Origin: Nocardia ninae NBRC 108245
GTDB taxonomy: Bacteria; Actinomycetota; Actinomycetes; Mycobacteriales; Mycobacteriaceae
Assembly (NCBI RefSeq): GCF_007990755.1
Contig: NZ_BJXA01000014.1
Span: forward strand, 62,001-126,000
DNA length: 64,000 nt
Direction: 5' to 3'
Shown here: piece by piece, positions 32,330 through 40,551 of the stretch
Position numbering within the stretch: the first letter of the stretch is position 1
Layout of the letters: each line of letters opens with the position of its first letter
Made by a program: the position numbers and the translations under genes
The notes under the pieces: generated by a model
Database searches by the model: none
Seen by the model: the letters and a program-made list of their open reading frames with translations, nothing else
What the model was told of the DNA's origin: nothing

Positions 32330-34371
32330 GTACCAGCGTCGAAACCATCGATTTCGATCGGGTTTTCGACGACATCGTCGCGCGCCTCAAGCGCGACACC
32401 GATCGCCGGATCCTGCCTCCGTTGATGCGGATCTGGGACGGCAACTGGGTGCTGCGCGGGGAGATCCACAACGAGATCTCGGCGAAGTTCTCCGCGATCG
32501 AAAACGACACCGGCATAGGCACTGTCGAGCTGCCCGCGACCTACTACCTCGCGCGGTGGATGACCAACCACGACGCCCGAACGACCAAGAACATTTTCAT
32601 CACCGTCGACCGCGACGGGGCGAGATGGTCCGGGATGCTCGACGACCTCGAGCAGGACCGCGACGCGCACGGTCAGCGCATCATCCGGGCGACGTTCAAG
32701 CACGACACGGAGCATTTACGCCATATAACCGCATACTGTAACCCGTTCACCCCGCCGGAATTTCAGTTCCCGAAGACGTGGGCGTGTGTATCGGGACAGA
32801 CCCTCGTGCAGGTCTGCGAGGGCGAGCAGATCGTCCTCCGCCCGATCCGGGAGTTGGCCGGGCGCCCGTGTCAGGTTGTGGTCGACGGGCGCATACACCA
32901 CTCGCCGACCGGGTCGTGGAGCAACGGCATCAAGCCGGTCTACCGGCTCACCACCGCCACCGGCAAGTCCATCGAGCTCACCGGCGACCACAAGGTCCTC
33001 ACCCCCGACGGGTTCATGCCCGCCCAAGACATCGGTGTCGGCGGCTGGGTCATGGCCGAACACCAGGTCCCCGAACAGGTCACCGCGTTCGAATTCAGCG
33101 GTGAGACCGAGGTTTTCGACATCGCGGTCTCCGATGTGCACCGCTTCGTCGCCAATGGGGTTGTCGTGCACAACTGCTTCGGGCCCGCCCGCTGGAGTTT
33201 GCTGCTGACCCTGTTTTTGAATCTTCTTCGCCTCGAGGGACGCCTGTGGACGCTGCCGGTCGGGGATCCGCTGGATCCGCGTTCGTGGCTGAACTTGGAT
33301 ACCTCGACCTGGTCGCAGGTGGTCAAGCCGCTCTCGATCCTCGATGACCATTCCCAGTTCGCGGTGGTGCACAGCCGCTTCAAGTCGATGTATGAGGTCA
33401 GTCAGCGCATCGTCGCCGACGCGCAACTGACTTGGGAGCCGCGCCGCTGGCTCACCGGCGACCCGCCGCCGTGGCCCGGAGCACGGCTGCGCCACGGCGC
33501 ACTCGTATGGGACCTGGTCGATTCCAGCGGCTGGGACACCGAAACCTCCTTCGCGGGCAACCTTTTCGATGGCTTGGTGCGCGCGGTCACCCGCATCGGG
33601 GCTGACGGCATGGTCGAAACCGTCGAGGAGATCAAGGATCCGACCTTCCCCGAGGAGTACAGCCGCCCCGGCTGGAAGGGGACCATCCCGCGAGCGCCGG
33701 GCATCATCCTGCGCGACGGCGACCGAACCGGCGTGCTGTCCACCAACTTTCACTGGAGACCCGCGACCGACGTCGGCTTCATAACGGGAGGCCACAGCGC
33801 CCCTGGAATCAACGAAATGCTCGGCGCGGCGGTCAACCTCCTGGGCGATCTCGTGTCGCTCAGTTTGGCGATCCCGCCCCTGGGGGGTGTGGCCTCAGAA
33901 ATCCTGAAACCGCTGTTCACTGACGTTTTCGGGGCCTTCCAGAAGCGCGGTGACCCGGCGCGCGAACGCAGCCTCGGATGGTCGCACTATCACGAAACCT
34001 TCTGTGCCGGAGCCGATCGCGCCTACACCCTCAACGCTCTGATCGCCCTGCGCACCGGCAGGTGGCGAACCCGTGAGCAGACCACGCATTCGGTCAAAGT
34101 CGTCGATGGCTACGACAACCTGCGCATCGGCCAACACGGACACGGAAACGCCTGGCTGGGCACCCGCATCGGCACCACGGTGCGCGACTGGGGGATGCCG
34201 GGACGGGTCTATGTCGACCGGATCACCGAAATCGTCCTGGCCTGGGACCGCACCACCACCCCGACCTGGGACATCACCGTCGGCGCGCGAGAGCCCGACG
34301 ACCCACTGCTGAAGGGACTGGAAATGCTCGATGAACTCGCCGGCCTCGCCCGGGACCTGGGGGTCTTGTGA
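32326..34371 (+). CDS. Tal-like minor tail protein interrupted by a mini-intein
   Basis: TTG start overlaps the preceding stop (TTGA). The 681-residue precursor holds a 130-residue intein (32785-33174) after about residue 153; the mature tail protein would be about 551 residues. The exteins (PEFQFPKTWA before, CFGPARWSLLLTLFLNLLRLEG after) join into the conserved tail-protein sequence, and the C-terminal part (LRHGALVWDLVDSSGWDTETS, RVYVDRITEIVLAWDRTTTPTWDITVG) is typical of tail-tip proteins. Splicing is needed to restore the motif. Confidence 0.85.
   Translation: MSTSVETIDFDRVFDDIVARLKRDTDRRILPPLMRIWDGNWVLRGEIHNEISAKFSAIENDTGIGTVELPATYYLARWMTNHDARTTKNIFITVDRDGARWSGMLDDLEQDRDAHGQRIIRATFKHDTEHLRHITAYCNPFTPPEFQFPKTWACVSGQTLVQVCEGEQIVLRPIRELAGRPCQVVVDGRIHHSPTGSWSNGIKPVYRLTTATGKSIELTGDHKVLTPDGFMPAQDIGVGGWVMAEHQVPEQVTAFEFSGETEVFDIAVSDVHRFVANGVVVHNCFGPARWSLLLTLFLNLLRLEGRLWTLPVGDPLDPRSWLNLDTSTWSQVVKPLSILDDHSQFAVVHSRFKSMYEVSQRIVADAQLTWEPRRWLTGDPPPWPGARLRHGALVWDLVDSSGWDTETSFAGNLFDGLVRAVTRIGADGMVETVEEIKDPTFPEEYSRPGWKGTIPRAPGIILRDGDRTGVLSTNFHWRPATDVGFITGGHSAPGINEMLGAAVNLLGDLVSLSLAIPPLGGVASEILKPLFTDVFGAFQKRGDPARERSLGWSHYHETFCAGADRAYTLNALIALRTGRWRTREQTTHSVKVVDGYDNLRIGQHGHGNAWLGTRIGTTVRDWGMPGRVYVDRITEIVLAWDRTTTPTWDITVGAREPDDPLLKGLEMLDELAGLARDLGVL
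32785..33174 (+). other. Mini-intein, 130 residues, no homing endonuclease
   Basis: All splicing blocks are present. Block A is CVSGQTLVQV with the nucleophile C1. Block B is KSIELTGDHKVLTPDG with the TxxH signature. Blocks F and G are VFDIAVSDVHRFVANGVVVHN, ending in the penultimate His and terminal Asn. The +1 extein residue is Cys. No LAGLIDADG or HNH endonuclease is inserted between blocks B and F; only about 45 residues separate them. At 130 residues it is among the smallest inteins and should splice in cis without a cofactor. Confidence 0.9.
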
Positions 34372-34928
34372 ACACGCTCTGGCGTATCGAAGACATCGAT
34401 CCCGACGACCCAGAGCAGAGGTTTCTGCCTGCGCTGCAGTGCATTCCGATCATCGGCCGCACTCCGATTGTGTTCGTCGAACCGCTGGCCCGTGCCATCT
34501 CCAAACATCTCACCGAGGCCGGATGTCCGCCGATGGATCCGGCGTTGGCGACCAAGAAGTTTCAGCGCCCGTATCGCGGTGAGCAGCACTCGCTCAACGG
34601 GGCGGGCCAGTGGGTCGACCTCGACGTCTCCGATCCCGAGCCGGTCGTTATCCAGGATCCGGCGACGATGACCGTGCGCGAGCGCGAAGCCCAGGTAGAG
34701 CGGCTGCGCTATCTCGGTTACCGGATCGACGAGCCCGAGCCCGCGACACCGACCGCCCAGGTCATCGACACCCTCGACACCCCGCCCCGCTTCGACCCGA
34801 GCGCGCATTCGGTCACCGAGGTGAACGCCTACTTGCGCGCGCTCGACGACCCGATCGAACATCGCCGCGTCATCCACGCCGAACGAAATGACAAGGTCCG
34901 CAACGGAATTCTACGGAGGTTCGGATGA
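34368..34928 (+). CDS. Phage gene 29-like tail protein (DUF2744-like)
   Basis: GTG overlaps the previous stop (GTGA). Residues 20-90 (PALQCIPIIGRTPIVFVEPLARAISKHLTEAGCPP...GQWVDLDV) resemble DUF2744, a family found next to tail-tip genes in mycobacteriophages. The C-terminal half is acidic and helical. Exact structural role unknown. Confidence 0.65.
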   Translation: MNTLWRIEDIDPDDPEQRFLPALQCIPIIGRTPIVFVEPLARAISKHLTEAGCPPMDPALATKKFQRPYRGEQHSLNGAGQWVDLDVSDPEPVVIQDPATMTVREREAQVERLRYLGYRIDEPEPATPTAQVIDTLDTPPRFDPSAHSVTEVNAYLRALDDPIEHRRVIHAERNDKVRNGILRRFG

Positions 34929-36247
34929 ACCGAGTTTGGCCGATGGAACGCGGGCACCGTGTCACCTCTCATTTCGGTCCCCGTGAGGGTGGCTGGCATT
35001 GGGGTGTGGATCTCGGCTGGCCCGGCGGCAGCGGCGGACGCGCCGTTTACGCGATGGCGGGTGGTCGAGTCGACCGCGCCGGGCCCGCGAGGGGGTTCGG
35101 GCGTTGGGTGTGTCTGGACCACGACACCGCTGATGGCGGCGGATACACCGTGTATGGGCACGTCGTGCCCGAAGTCGAAGTCGGCGAGCGAGTCGAGGCA
35201 GGTCAACGCATCGCCCACGTCGATCCCGATCCCGACACCAACGCAGGCGTCGACCCGCACGTACACGTCGAAGTGCACGAATCCGTTTGGGTGCCACCAG
35301 GTCCGGGCCATCTGGAGCCGCTGCTGTGGCTCGGTGCAGCCAACTATCCGAACGAAAGGCCAACCATGTCAACGATGTTCGGCATCGATGTCTCCAATCA
35401 CCAGCGGGACTTCGATTTCGGCGCGGCGCGGCGCGAAGGGTTCAGCTTCGCCACGCACAAGGTCTCCGAGGGCACCTGGCGCGATCCGTGCTGGCCCCTT
35501 GCCCGAGACGAGATGGCGATCCATTTCCCCGACACCTGGGGTGGCTACGTGTTCTGCAAGGTCGGCACCGATCCCGACCGGGAAGCCGACACCGCGCTGG
35601 CCCACTCCGGTGGCGCCTGCCGCCTGCAGATCGATTACGAGGACCTCGACGCCGACGGCAGCATCGAGGACTTGTGGGCGCGGATCACCGCTCTCACTGC
35701 GCGCGGCTTCGAGTTGCTGCCGATTTATCTGCCGCGCTGGTACTGGTCCTCGCGCATGGGCTCGCCGTCGCTGAGCGGGCTGCCGGTCGGGATCTGGAAC
35801 AGCCACTACGTGACCGGCGACGGCTTCGCCAGCGAGCTCTACCCCGGCGACAGCCATCCCGGCTGGGAGCCGATGGGCGGACAGCGCATCGACATCCTCC
35901 AGTTCTCCTCCACCGCCCGGGTCGCCGGGCAACTCATCGACGTCAACGCCGTGCGCGGGGGCGAACCCGCCCTCGCCGCTCTTTTCGGAAAGGAACTAGA
36001 TATGACCCCCGACCAGGAACGCAAGCTCGACGAGATCCACCGCGAACTCACCCAGCTCTACCCATCGCGCTCGCACTACCGCGACTCCGACGATCCCACC
36101 GACACCATGGCCGGATACCTGCTCAACGTCGACGGCCGCGTCCACGAGTCCTCGATCGACCTGCCCGCCACCCTCGAACGGCTGCAGCAGAGCATCGACG
36201 AGCTGCCCGCCAAGCTCGCCGCCGCACTACGCGAGGCCAAGCCGTGA
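34925..36247 (+). CDS. Endolysin: M23 peptidase plus GH25 muramidase
   Basis: A 440-residue cell-wall hydrolase with three modules. Residues 1-135 are a LytM/M23 zinc peptidase (H25 and D29 in GGWHWGVDLG; H112 and H114 in HVHVE). Residues about 151-345 are a GH25 lysozyme (MFGIDVSNHQRDFDF, LQIDYEDLD, LPIYLPRWYWSSR). The last 80 residues form a helical tail. Two internal in-frame ATGs, at 35366 and 36002, each stand behind a good ribosome-binding site exactly at the module borders, so shorter products may also be made. It degrades peptidoglycan at lysis. ATG start overlaps the previous stop. Confidence 0.92.
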   Translation: MNRVWPMERGHRVTSHFGPREGGWHWGVDLGWPGGSGGRAVYAMAGGRVDRAGPARGFGRWVCLDHDTADGGGYTVYGHVVPEVEVGERVEAGQRIAHVDPDPDTNAGVDPHVHVEVHESVWVPPGPGHLEPLLWLGAANYPNERPTMSTMFGIDVSNHQRDFDFGAARREGFSFATHKVSEGTWRDPCWPLARDEMAIHFPDTWGGYVFCKVGTDPDREADTALAHSGGACRLQIDYEDLDADGSIEDLWARITALTARGFELLPIYLPRWYWSSRMGSPSLSGLPVGIWNSHYVTGDGFASELYPGDSHPGWEPMGGQRIDILQFSSTARVAGQLIDVNAVRGGEPALAALFGKELDMTPDQERKLDEIHRELTQLYPSRSHYRDSDDPTDTMAGYLLNVDGRVHESSIDLPATLERLQQSIDELPAKLAAALREAKP

Positions 36248-36474
36248 CCACGCCCACGCCGAAGCTCCCCGAGCCCGCGCTGGTGCGCTCGGTGCTGGTC
36301 ACGCTCACCGCTGTCGCGGCGTACCTGCTCAACCGGCAAGTCGACACCAGCTGGGTGGAACCGCTGCTGACCCTCTACACCCTGGTCGCACCCTTGATCG
36401 CCGGGCTGCTCATCCGCCACGCCGTCCGGCCGGTCAAGCCAACCAAGCGGCCGAGACCCGCACAGGACAATTGA
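36244..36474 (+). CDS. Holin
   Basis: GTG overlaps the endolysin stop (GTGA). The 76-residue protein has two hydrophobic helices (VRSVLVTLTAVAAYLLN and PLLTLYTLVAPLIAGLLI) separated by a short polar turn and a basic Pro/Lys/Arg tail, the usual shape of an actinophage holin. It would form the pores that release or trigger the endolysin. Confidence 0.8.
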   Translation: MTTPTPKLPEPALVRSVLVTLTAVAAYLLNRQVDTSWVEPLLTLYTLVAPLIAGLLIRHAVRPVKPTKRPRPAQDN

Positions 36475-36513
36475 GGTGGTCTGGCTTGCCGCCGGAACTC
36501 AATCAGGCTGTGA

Positions 36514-36939
36514 TCAGCGGTTATTCGTCCAGCCGTGGTTCATCCGTTCGAAGTATTCATCGTCTGCGCGCTGAATCTCTTCTTCCGTCGGCTGAGACCG
36601 ACCGGCGGGAGCGGGCTCGCTGTGTGGCTTGGGGAGCTGCTTGCCGAGCCGCGGGTCGGCCTTGGTGAGTAGGCGTTCGACCCTGGCTTTGGCATCGGCT
36701 CGGGCTTTGCGGTGGCAGTCGAGCAGAGTCGCGGTGAGCTGGCTGCCACTCCATCGCATTGCAGCGGGAGCGATCTGCAGGTTGGTGATGTCACCATCTG
36801 CGTCGACCTCGATGATGACCCCGCGCACTTCGCCGCGACCCCGCACGACGGCAATGGCACTGGCGAGCTGTGCACTGCTGCGGCGGATGTCGGCGAGGTC
36901 TTGCATGAGCTGCCGCTCCCACTCCTGTATATCGGTCAT
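36514..36939 (-). CDS. YbaB/EbfC-like protein of ESX toxin loci
   Basis: The 141-residue product starts with a helix (MTDIQEWERQLMQDLADIRRSSAQLASAIAVVRGRGEVRGVIIEVDADGDITNLQI), a YbaB-like layout in which an N-terminal helix is followed by three strands. A charged Pro-rich tail follows. YbaB-like proteins often accompany WXG100 proteins in Nocardia and Rhodococcus. It is the last gene of the minus-strand cassette and may act as a chaperone or nucleoid protein. Confidence 0.7.
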   Translation of the reverse strand: MTDIQEWERQLMQDLADIRRSSAQLASAIAVVRGRGEVRGVIIEVDADGDITNLQIAPAAMRWSGSQLTATLLDCHRKARADAKARVERLLTKADPRLGKQLPKPHSEPAPAGRSQPTEEEIQRADDEYFERMNHGWTNNR

Positions 36940-37005
36940 CGCAACCAGGCGCTTTCCTCGGCCGAAACCGAATAGATCACATTTATGCGAAACTGGCCGA
37001 CCATG

Positions 37006-37269
37006 TCATCCCCGGCGGTTGATCACTGTTCCAGCGGTGACGACAGGGCGCAGCTCCGCATCCAACATGATCGTCGTTTTCCCAGGCCGACCATGGAGTT
37101 CGATCGATTTGATCGTCGCACTCGTTGTCTGGTCGCCGTGCTGGATGGTCACCGCATCACCGATGCCAACCGGCTCGCCAGAGAGCACACCGGTAACGAA
37201 TATCCAGTCGGCACGGCTTGGGAGAAAGTCAACTCGTTCGACAATCATTCGTGACGTTCCGTCGCTCAT
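37006..37269 (-). CDS. Candidate immunity protein, 87 residues
   Basis: The start overlaps the toxin stop by 4 nt, the position in which polymorphic-toxin immunity genes are usually found. The product (MSDGTSRMIVERVDFLPSRADWIFVTGVLSGEPVGIGDAVTIQHGDQTTSATIKSIELHGRPGKTTIMLDAE) looks like a small beta barrel resembling domain 2 of translation GTPases. The immunity role is inferred from position only. Confidence 0.55.
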   Translation of the reverse strand: MSDGTSRMIVERVDFLPSRADWIFVTGVLSGEPVGIGDAVTIQHGDQTTSATIKSIELHGRPGKTTIMLDAELRPVVTAGTVINRRG

Positions 37270-38666
37270 CGAATGTTCCTCCGCCAGGTATCGACGAAGG
37301 CGTCTTCGGCCGCATAGGCTTCGTCTTCCAGTGCGCGTGTCATCGAATTGATTTGGCCTTCCGCGTATTGGCGGACATGCACATTTTCATGCGCCAGCGT
37401 CCGCACGAGTGTTTCCGCATCCTGAAAGGATGCCGGTCCGAGCTGGACTCCCAGGGAGTCGGTTCTGGCTATCGCACCCTGGAAATCCAGGTAGGAAATC
37501 GTGTCGGCATCGTCGAGGATCTCGATCTTGGCACCGCGAAGGTCGATGCCGGCCAGCCGGGCGTACTCCTCGATGGTGTCCATGTCCCGGGGCAGGCCGA
37601 TATTGCCTTCCAGGACTTCACGATTGGTCAGGGCGCCACCGCGTGAGTACAGGGCGGTGGGTCCGCTACGACCGAGGAACTTGGTCCGGGCTGCCTGCAC
37701 CCACGTGCGAACCTTCTCGACCAGCGGTTTCAATCGCTCGGCGAGTGGTCTGATGACGTCGGCGACGATTTTCGCTGCCCTCGCCGCGAGCTCGCTGATG
37801 ATCGTGGCGATACGTCGGGCCTTGGCAGTGAGGCGGGCGGCCAGGGCCGCGTTGCCCACCCATTCCGACAGCGTGGCAGTGAACGGTGCCAGGACCGCGA
37901 AAGCTGCTTCGGCGGCGACGGTTTCGATGGCCATGTCCTTGAGCTCGTCGAGGATCTGGCTGTGCGCCTCGTCGAGGTGATGGGCGTATTCCCCACAGGC
38001 ATCACCGAGTGACTGGCAGGCATCAGCCAACGCGTTGAGGTCGGCCTGGCGGGTCTGGCAGGTTTGCACCCCGATCTCGATCTCGGGTGACTGCTGGTTG
38101 GTGAGCAGACCAACTGCCTGCGGAACCGCACCGGCCACCGTACGGAAATCCGATGAGGCTGTGTGCCATGCGGTTTTGGCGGCGTTCAGTTGGTCCTGAT
38201 GTCCGCTGGGCCACGCCCACCCGACCATGTCTTTGATGAACGACCACCCGAACGGCTCCGGTATCCCGTCCCCGGCGGCGGAGGGCGCGGTTTCGGGCAG
38301 ACACGGATCAGACGACAGTGACGGTGTTGGCGGCTCGGGCAGCTGCCGCAGGTTGGCGGCAGCTTCCGCGACTTGGTGGTTGTATGCGCTGACAACGATC
38401 AGATCGCGGGTCTGCCCGCACGCGGTCGCCAGTTTGGATGAGGTCGATATCGCCAGCTGGGCGGCCTCGTCGTAGCCCGCGGCCCACTGAGTACCGACGC
38501 TGTCGCTACCAGCCATCCCCTTGTACGCGGTCAGCACCGTGACCAATGCGGAGTGCGTGGTGACCGAATCGGTGGACATCTGGCCGAAAACCTCACCGGC
38601 AGAGGTGTACTCCTGCCCCCGGTGAACAATGAGCGGCACCGTCGGTGTCGGCGTCACCGTGGCCAC
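37266..38666 (-). CDS. ESX-type polymorphic toxin with C-terminal metallopeptidase domain
   Basis: A 466-residue protein. The N-terminal 250 residues are helical with a WXG/LXG-like arrangement (SALVTVLTAYKGMAGSD, TQWAAGYDEAAQLAIS...), followed by a hydrophobic segment near 250-300 (VAAEAAFAVLAPFTATLSEWVGNAALAARL). The C-terminal domain carries a zincin motif: TLAHENVHVRQYAEG, with H426, E427 and H430, and downstream acidic residues (EDEAYAAED) that could give the third ligand. It follows two WXG100 genes and overlaps the second by 13 nt. Probably secreted through the host type VII (ESX) system, with the peptidase as the toxic part. Confidence 0.75.
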   Translation of the reverse strand: MATVTPTPTVPLIVHRGQEYTSAGEVFGQMSTDSVTTHSALVTVLTAYKGMAGSDSVGTQWAAGYDEAAQLAISTSSKLATACGQTRDLIVVSAYNHQVAEAAANLRQLPEPPTPSLSSDPCLPETAPSAAGDGIPEPFGWSFIKDMVGWAWPSGHQDQLNAAKTAWHTASSDFRTVAGAVPQAVGLLTNQQSPEIEIGVQTCQTRQADLNALADACQSLGDACGEYAHHLDEAHSQILDELKDMAIETVAAEAAFAVLAPFTATLSEWVGNAALAARLTAKARRIATIISELAARAAKIVADVIRPLAERLKPLVEKVRTWVQAARTKFLGRSGPTALYSRGGALTNREVLEGNIGLPRDMDTIEEYARLAGIDLRGAKIEILDDADTISYLDFQGAIARTDSLGVQLGPASFQDAETLVRTLAHENVHVRQYAEGQINSMTRALEDEAYAAEDAFVDTWRRNIR

Positions 38667-38947
38667 ATCCCCACATTGGTGTGGACTGCGGTGGTGTAAC
38701 TCGTGTGTGCTCGCCGAGCCACTTCACGCAACTCGCCAAGGTTCTCCTGCATCTCCGCCGCACCGGCCATCCACCGGTCGTGCGCGGCGCGCTGGGCCTG
38801 CGCGGCCTCGCTCGCCCACGCCAGGTGTAACTCAGCGACCTTGGTATCGACTTCCCGCAGCAAGCCCTCGACCTCGGCACCGAACGTGGCCATCGTCGCG
38901 ATCGTGTCGTCGAGCTGCCCGAGATTGACCCGGTAGTCCTCCGCCAT
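38654..38947 (-). CDS. WXG100-family protein (EsxB-like)
   Basis: ATG at 38947 gives 97 residues starting MAEDYRVNLGQLDDTIATMATFGAEVEGLL, then LHLAWASEAAQAQRAAHDRW, where the WAS turn stands in the W-x-G position between two long helices. The longer upstream frame is unlike the family. It should pair with the neighbouring WXG100 protein or with the toxin N-terminus for ESX export. Confidence 0.8.
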   Translation of the reverse strand: MAEDYRVNLGQLDDTIATMATFGAEVEGLLREVDTKVAELHLAWASEAAQAQRAAHDRWMAGAAEMQENLGELREVARRAHTSYTTAVHTNVGMWPR

Positions 38948-38949
38948 GG

Positions 38950-39261
38950 CTATACCTGCCCACCGGCTCGGTTGATCGCGTCCCGGAAAGAGCCATCGCG
39001 CAGCTCGTATTGATTGGCCGCCGTCAGCAGGTTCGCCGCCGAATCCTGGAGCGCGGCGACGATCTGCTCGGCACCGAGCTTCCACTCGACCCAGGACTCG
39101 TCATAGGCGGACGCCGCCGTGCCTTGCCATCCATCGACCAGCAATTCCCGACCGACCGTGCCGTCGAGCTTGTCGACACCGTCCTTGATGCGCTGGGCTC
39201 GATCCGAGATGAACCGTGCAGTCTCACGGAGTCGATCCACCTCGACCTGCAGCTCGGACAC
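38950..39261 (-). CDS. WXG100-family protein (EsxA-like)
   Basis: A 103-residue helical hairpin protein with the defining turn DGWQGTAASAYDESW. The GTG start has GGGAGG upstream. It is the first gene of the minus-strand cassette, two bases ahead of the second WXG100 gene. Secretion would use the host ESX machinery, since no ESX ATPase or membrane component is in the window. Confidence 0.85.
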   Translation of the reverse strand: MSELQVEVDRLRETARFISDRAQRIKDGVDKLDGTVGRELLVDGWQGTAASAYDESWVEWKLGAEQIVAALQDSAANLLTAANQYELRDGSFRDAINRAGGQV

Positions 39262-39302
39262 CCCGCCTCCCCTCTGACAGCCGCCTTTCAGAACATCTTC
39301 GC

Positions 39303-39308
39303 ACTATA
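39303..39308 (-). promoter_or_regulatory. Possible -10 box for the ESX cassette
   Basis: TATAGT on the minus strand, about 42 nt upstream of the first WXG100 start, in the 285-base gap between divergent genes. No matching -35 hexamer was found. Confidence 0.3.
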
Positions 39309-39546
39309 AGGCAGCTCTCACTCGGCCGTGGCCGTGCCTGACCTACCTGCTGAGAGTCACGCGCTCGTCGTGGCCCACCGCCCTCGCTGATGGCCGAGAC
39401 CCAACGGTCCATCAACTGAGGCGCTGCTGCGCCCCGGCGTCGTGCGCCCATTCCGCTGGTGCCTCTGACCTTTCCCATGCTCTGCCACCGAACCGGGGCC
39501 GGGCCGGATGTGGCATGCCGCCACCTACCTCGTACCCGGAGGTGAG

Positions 39547-40551
39547 ATGACCACTCCAGGACAACCAGCGCCCGACGGCTCCTTCGTTCTGGGCTCCGTC
39601 TTCGGCCAGAACATCAACGAAGACTCCGCCAAAGCGGTGCTCAAAGAGGCGACGCTGGCGGTGTTCACCCGCTACCAGCAGCGGCTGCACAGCCAGGTCG
39701 TCAACGTCATCAACGATCACTCCCAGTCGATCACCGAGCTGCGCCAAGCCTACGAACAACTCACCCTGCACGGCCGCACGATCGTGTTCCCCGGCAACGC
39801 CACCTACACGCCCACCAAGGGCATCGTCTTCGTCGACGTCATCATCCTCGGCGGCGGAGCCGGAGGCGCGGCCGGCCGCTGGGACATCCTCGGAGCGAAC
39901 CGAAAGACCGGTGGCGGCGGCGGTGGCGGCGGGGAAGTCCACTACAGCATCCCTGCCTCCCTCCTCCCAGCCGACCGCGACGGAAACTTCCTGCCCATCG
40001 CCATCGTCATCGGACGAGGAGGTGGCGGCGGCACCGGAGATGCCCAACCCGGAAACGGTGGCGGCGACACCAAATTCGGTGACTTCCTCACCGCAGGCGG
40101 CGGCGTCGGTGGCCTAGCCGAGGCCGAAATCGGCGGCACCGGAGGCCCCGGCGGGGTCGGCATGGTGCGCGGCGGCGACGGAGGCAAAGGCTCGTCTTCG
40201 GGCAGCACATACCCGGCCGCCGCGGGCGGCAACTCGTACTCGCCGTACTCACTCAACGGCGGCGGAGGAGGCGGCGGCGGAGGCGCGGGCATCGGCGGTC
40301 CGGGAATGGCGGGCGGACAAGGCGGAATCTCCCTCGGCGGACTCCCCGGACAAGACGGCCAACCGCCGTCGAGCGTGGTCACCACCGGCGGCGGCGGTGG
40401 TGGAGGTTCCCCCAGCACAACCACTAGCGGCGGCCACGGCGCGGCCCCTTCCGGTGGTGGCGGTGGAGGTGGCGCCGGGATGACCCCACCGCGAGGCAAC
40501 GGCGGCAACGGCGGGTCCGGGGTGCTCTACGTCATCGAGCGATTCACCTGA
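39547..40551 (+). CDS. Glycine-rich minor tail protein
   Basis: ATG at 39547 has GGAGGTGAG immediately upstream, which favours it over the frame from 39508. The 334-residue product has a helical N-terminus (ESAKAVLKEATLAVFTRYQQRLHSQVVNVINDHSQSITELRQAYEQL), then a strand block (GRTIVFPGNATYTPTKGIVFVDVIILGGG) and a long Gly-rich region with runs of up to nine Gly. Such proteins form tail fibres or tips in Rhodococcus and Gordonia phages. The ESX cassette separates it from the other tail and lysis genes. Confidence 0.78.
   Translation: MTTPGQPAPDGSFVLGSVFGQNINEDSAKAVLKEATLAVFTRYQQRLHSQVVNVINDHSQSITELRQAYEQLTLHGRTIVFPGNATYTPTKGIVFVDVIILGGGAGGAAGRWDILGANRKTGGGGGGGGEVHYSIPASLLPADRDGNFLPIAIVIGRGGGGGTGDAQPGNGGGDTKFGDFLTAGGGVGGLAEAEIGGTGGPGGVGMVRGGDGGKGSSSGSTYPAAAGGNSYSPYSLNGGGGGGGGGAGIGGPGMAGGQGGISLGGLPGQDGQPPSSVVTTGGGGGGGSPSTTTSGGHGAAPSGGGGGGGAGMTPPRGNGGNGGSGVLYVIERFT

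Noticed and set aside
35287-36243. 5' part of a 395-residue plus-strand frame
   Set aside because: Overlaps the endolysin in another phase and is Arg/Ala-rich nonsense; only its last 76 codons, from GTG 36244, form the holin.
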